This document shows positions 52,405-55,011 of a DNA stretch of 55,011 bases, piece by piece. The position numbers and the translations under genes are program-made. The stretch comes from Akkermansiaceae bacterium (lineage in GTDB: Bacteria > Verrucomicrobiota > Verrucomicrobiia > Verrucomicrobiales > Akkermansiaceae), in NCBI GenBank assembly GCA_903908495.1, contig CAIVSK010000210.1:1-55011 (forward strand). The letters are read 5' to 3'. The notes beneath the pieces are model-generated. The model had not been told where the DNA came from. It made no database searches and saw nothing but the letters and a program-made list of their open reading frames with translations. How positions within the stretch are numbered: position 1 is the first letter of the stretch; every line of letters begins with the position of its first letter.

Positions 52405-53124
52405 GTGCATCTCCAATCATATCTAACCGACGACGCGCTGGCGGCCGCGGCGGCGGCGGCGTGGCTGGACGCCATCGCGGCGGCGCAGGCGGCAGGCCGT
52501 GACTTCACCGTGGCGTTGTCTGGCGGGCGGGTGATGCGGAAATTTTTCGCGGCGGCGCTTAGCCAGGCGGCCGAACGGCGGATGGACTTCAAGCGGGTGC
52601 GGTTTTTCTGGGCGGACGAACGCTGTGTGGGGCCGGACGACGCGGAAAGTAACTTCCGTTTGGCGGACGAATCCTTGCTGCGGCCCGCCGCTGTGCCTGC
52701 CGAAAATGTCCACCGCGTGCGCGGCGAACTCGCCCCGGCAGCGGCGGCACTGGCGGCGGGCGCTGAGCTCCGGCGGGTATGCGGCGCTGCCGCCGGCGGG
52801 TTGCCGGAATTGGATCTCGTGTTGCTAGGTATGGGCGAGGACGGCCATGTGGCGTCGCTGTTTCCTGGTAACCCACAGACCGAGGCCGATATGACGTCAG
52901 TCTGCGTGGCGGTGTTAGATGCGCCCAAGCCGCCGCCTGAGCGCGTCAGCCTGGGCCACGGGCCGCTTGCCGCCGCCCGCAGCGTGTGGGTGCTGGCGTC
53001 AGGCTCAGGCAAGCAGGCGGCGTTGCAGGATTCCTTGGCCGCCGGAGGCTGCACGCCGCTGGCGCGGGTGATTCAGCGGCGGGCGGCGATCACGATTTTC
53101 ACGGACATCGGGCTGGCCTGTTAG
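52405..53124 (+). CDS. pgl: 6-Phosphogluconolactonase
   Basis: The 239-residue protein hydrolyses 6-phosphogluconolactone. SGGRVMRKFFAAAL, FFWADERCVGPDDAESNFRLADE and LLGMGEDGHVASLFPG are the family motifs, all present. The start is GTG 52405 (VHLQSYLTDDALA), since no ATG gives the family N-terminus. It forms an operon with zwf and its stop overlaps the convergent DUF3313 gene by four bases. Confidence 0.93.
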   Translation: MHLQSYLTDDALAAAAAAAWLDAIAAAQAAGRDFTVALSGGRVMRKFFAAALSQAAERRMDFKRVRFFWADERCVGPDDAESNFRLADESLLRPAAVPAENVHRVRGELAPAAAALAAGAELRRVCGAAAGGLPELDLVLLGMGEDGHVASLFPGNPQTEADMTSVCVAVLDAPKPPPERVSLGHGPLAAARSVWVLASGSGKQAALQDSLAAGGCTPLARVIQRRAAITIFTDIGLAC

Positions 53125-53783
53125 CGGGCACGCAGTTCCTTGACCCGTGCGTTGAGCCGCGCTGCCCGTTGATTGACGTTGTCGCGGATGGCGGTCCAAG
53201 GCGTCGTGGGAGTGGCCATGCGCTTGGCGGCCAAGCGGTGATCGCTGAGTGCATACAGGCGCTCACCGGTCACCGAATCAAGGATTTCCCCTTCAAACGA
53301 GACATTGGAAACAAAGGTGGCGACGGCGGCAGAGCCCAGATTTCCTGCCAATTTGGCATGGGCTCCCGATTGCGTGGTGGTCACCGCGTGGCCGCCGCTG
53401 CGTTGCTCAATCACATCGGTCAGTGCCGCGCGAACCCGCAGGGTGGTGGGACCTGGCACGCTGACAATTTTCATTTCGCGGACCAACTGGCTGTGGAGCG
53501 CGTCGCCCAGATAGGCGGCTACCTGGGTTGTCGCTGCCGGGCTGATTCCCGGGGTGGCGATCACGGTGGTGACCGGATCAATGATCACCCGGTCGTATTT
53601 TTTGAGGCTGGCTCCGGGTTTCACATAGCTGGAAATCGCGTCGGCACTGCCGTACCCGGCGTCCAACTGCTTGTAGTTGGAGAGAAATCCTGAAGGGGAT
53701 TTGCCACCTCCGGTGGTGCAGGAAGCAAGAACGAGGGCGGTTGCGGTGGTGGCCAGCAGGCCAAGTTGATTGAGGCGGTTCAT
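53121..53783 (-). CDS. DUF3313 lipoprotein
   Basis: A 220-residue lipoprotein: lipobox VLASC (Cys22), then FLSNYKQLDAGYGSADAISSYV, YDRVIIDPVTTVIATP and LRVRAALTDVIEQR, which match the DUF3313 family pattern of secreted lipoproteins. Function is unknown. It is tail-to-tail with pgl. Confidence 0.8.
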   Translation of the reverse strand: MNRLNQLGLLATTATALVLASCTTGGGKSPSGFLSNYKQLDAGYGSADAISSYVKPGASLKKYDRVIIDPVTTVIATPGISPAATTQVAAYLGDALHSQLVREMKIVSVPGPTTLRVRAALTDVIEQRSGGHAVTTTQSGAHAKLAGNLGSAAVATFVSNVSFEGEILDSVTGERLYALSDHRLAAKRMATPTTPWTAIRDNVNQRAARLNARVKELRAR

Positions 53784-54198
53784 GGATTCGATGGTTAAAT
53801 GCTGCGAACAACGGCAGTGAACCCGGTTCTATCGGTTAGTGATGAGCTGGGGTCGTCGTTCGTCCCCCTAAGGTCTCCGGTCGACCTGCGGTGTCAAGCC
53901 GAAAGTGCAGCAGAAAATGTCAGACACACATCAATTCATCCTAGATAGGAAAATAGAAACCACGGATTTCACGGAATGCACGGATGAAGAAAGAGTTATG
54001 AATTTGATGACATTCACCAATTGGGTGAGCCTGTGACTTGATAGATCAGAACCGTCTTATCCGTGAAATCCTCTTCAATCCGTGCAATCCGTGGTAAAAA
54101 AACGCCACCCCTACCGTTCCCATTTTCCCATTTAGGTTCATCGGTTGCCGCGCGTTGAGTTTGGGGTTGCCGCCGCGCCTCCAGCAGTTGAATAAACA
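53784..54198. repeat. Intergenic region with a long inverted repeat
   Basis: ACCACGGATTTCACGGAATG (53959 on) is answered by CAATCCGTGCAATCCGTGGT (ending 54095), giving an imperfect inverted repeat of about 25 bp per arm, 140 bp across. The phrase 'ccacggattncacgga' is a repeat I have seen in intergenic regions of other environmental bacteria, but I cannot check its identity here. A run of A follows the right arm, so it may also end transcription. No supported gene lies in this stretch. Confidence 0.6.
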
Positions 54199-54774
54199 TC
54201 ACGACGCGAACTCAACCCGCTCATAAAGCTCGGCCAGTGGGAGGGATGCGTCGATTTCGGGCAGGTGAATCGTGGATTCGAGAGTGCTGTGATATTCGAG
54301 GGCGAAACCACCCTCGCATTTGCGGCGGTGGACGGTGACGGCGGGAAAATCCGGCTCGACGAAGAGCAGAACCTTGAGCGATGGAATCGTTAGATAGGCG
54401 TCACGTTTCTCGCCGAGGTCGCTGCGCCGGGTGGCAGCGCTGAGTACTTCGATGATGACGACCGGAAGGTCCTGAAAGTGGTCGGAAGCCGGATTCGGTC
54501 GGCACACGACCAGAGCATCCGGGTAGTAGAAGCGGACGTGGTCGGGGAACTCGATGCGGACTTTGGTGTCGCTGTTAAACGGTTGGCAGGGTTTGCCGCG
54601 AAGTTGGGAGCCGATCGAGAGAATCGCGCTGGTGGCAATGGTGTTGTGTTGGTTGGTGGCCGCGGCCATGGCGTGGACGGCACCTCCGAGGTATTCGTGT
54701 TTCACGTCGCTGAGTTCCTCGCCCGCGAGGTAGTCGGCGATGGAAATGAAATTCGGCGGTCTCAACGCTTTCAT
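54199..54774 (-). CDS. Uma2-family (DUF820) PD-(D/E)XK nuclease-like protein
   Basis: A 191-residue protein with the Uma2 plan: FISIADYLAGEELSDVKHEYLGG at the start, VRIEFPDHVRFYYPDALVVC (the acidic PDxxV), VVIIEVLSAATRRSDLGEKRDAYLTIPSLKVLLFVE, and a C-terminal beta segment. The family is found in cyanobacteria, planctomycetes and verrucomicrobia in many copies; its function is unclear. It stands alone here, with no partner gene. Confidence 0.8.
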   Translation of the reverse strand: MKALRPPNFISIADYLAGEELSDVKHEYLGGAVHAMAAATNQHNTIATSAILSIGSQLRGKPCQPFNSDTKVRIEFPDHVRFYYPDALVVCRPNPASDHFQDLPVVIIEVLSAATRRSDLGEKRDAYLTIPSLKVLLFVEPDFPAVTVHRRKCEGGFALEYHSTLESTIHLPEIDASLPLAELYERVEFAS

Positions 54775-54819
54775 GGGTGGACGATAACAGGTGCTGCGGG
54801 CGATGGCAAGACCTGCCGG

Positions 54820-55011
54820 TCACGGCGCGGCCACCGTCCAACCGAGGGTGGCGAGTTCGGCGCGGCTGCACTCGCTGGCAGCTCCGGCTAACAGCAGGAC
54901 GGGTTTCCGGCCCAATAAATCATCGCGGTGGGCGAATTCGGCAACCCCCTGGGTCCAGCTCAGGAAGTCCACCGGCGCGGGAATTTGCAACAGGCCGCTG
55001 GCATCCACCGC
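54820..55011 (-). CDS. C-terminal part of an unidentified protein (runs off the window)
   Basis: The last 63 residues of a minus-strand frame, ending PVLLLAGAASECSRAELATLGWTVAAP, run past the right edge without a stop. The segment is too short for family recognition. It is 45 bp upstream of the Uma2 gene on the same strand. It is listed only to mark that a gene probably continues there. Confidence 0.4.
   Translation of the reverse strand, partial: AVDASGLLQIPAPVDFLSWTQGVAEFAHRDDLLGRKPVLLLAGAASECSRAELATLGWTVAAP

Noticed and set aside
54014-54202. Small minus-strand frame near the Uma2 gene
   Set aside because: Its translation comes from the inverted repeat (RIEEDFTDK), so it is a repeat artefact.

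Overview
The window looks like a chromosomal segment of a member of the Verrucomicrobia, probably the Verrucomicrobiaceae (Luteolibacter/Haloferula-like). The grounds are high GC, a pseudopilin with the GFTLVELL start typical of the phylum, two DUF1080 sugar-hydrolase genes, a CPXCG mini-protein, a TatC with an enlarged periplasmic loop, and many small palindromic intergenic repeats. No rRNA, tRNA, CRISPR array, transposase or phage gene was recognised. The phylum assignment is an inference from gene content.

Layout. 1-7.5 kb: peptide release factor 3 with a tandemly duplicated 3' end, a secreted pseudopilin, and a two-gene sugar-activation operon (a nucleotidyltransferase-like protein with a degenerate signature and an 1109-residue GHMP kinase/UDPGP-type pyrophosphorylase fusion). 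7.6-8.7 kb: toxin-antitoxin material (HicB-like gene, PIN toxin with antitoxin). 8.8-13.7 kb: yqeY, miaA, ffh, a polysaccharide deacetylase and nadD. 13.9-20.5 kb: a tightly coupled operon of TPR protein, PqqD-like protein, ATP-grasp ligase, PLP decarboxylase, urea-transporter/M23-peptidase fusion and a left-handed beta-helix protein. Three consecutive junctions in it are ATGA overlaps. This is the best candidate in the window for an undescribed system. 20.5-26.9 kb: aconitase, LysE exporter, L,D-transpeptidase, a lipoprotein, a pterin-dehydratase-like protein and an ovothiol-type N-methyltransferase.

27-31.4 kb: a coupled operon of a FAH-family enzyme, two half-size PqiA proteins, PqiB (MCE protein) and PqiC lipoprotein, probably an envelope lipid-transport system. 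31.5-35.4 kb: DUF4337 protein, TatC and TatA (convergent), a TPM-domain protein and a CPXCG mini-protein. 35.4-40.7 kb: carbohydrate genes (two DUF1080 proteins, GH27 alpha-galactosidase) and a four-repeat membrane protein. 40.9-43.1 kb: ParB, a secreted protein and a eukaryote-like SET-domain protein. 43.1-44.15 kb: a lower-GC polysaccharide-lyase-like gene bounded by integron-type core sites, possibly a lone gene cassette. 44.15-44.8 kb: VapBC-like pair. 44.9-55 kb: two tail-anchored coiled-coil proteins, a head-to-head rrf2/cysE pair whose start codons overlap, a lipoprotein, a secreted glycosidase, zwf-pgl of the oxidative pentose phosphate pathway, a DUF3313 lipoprotein, a Uma2 nuclease and the end of an unidentified gene.

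At least three families of dispersed intergenic repeats link otherwise unrelated loci, mostly at 3' ends of genes or directly before start codons. All calls come from reading the translated sequence; no database search was run.
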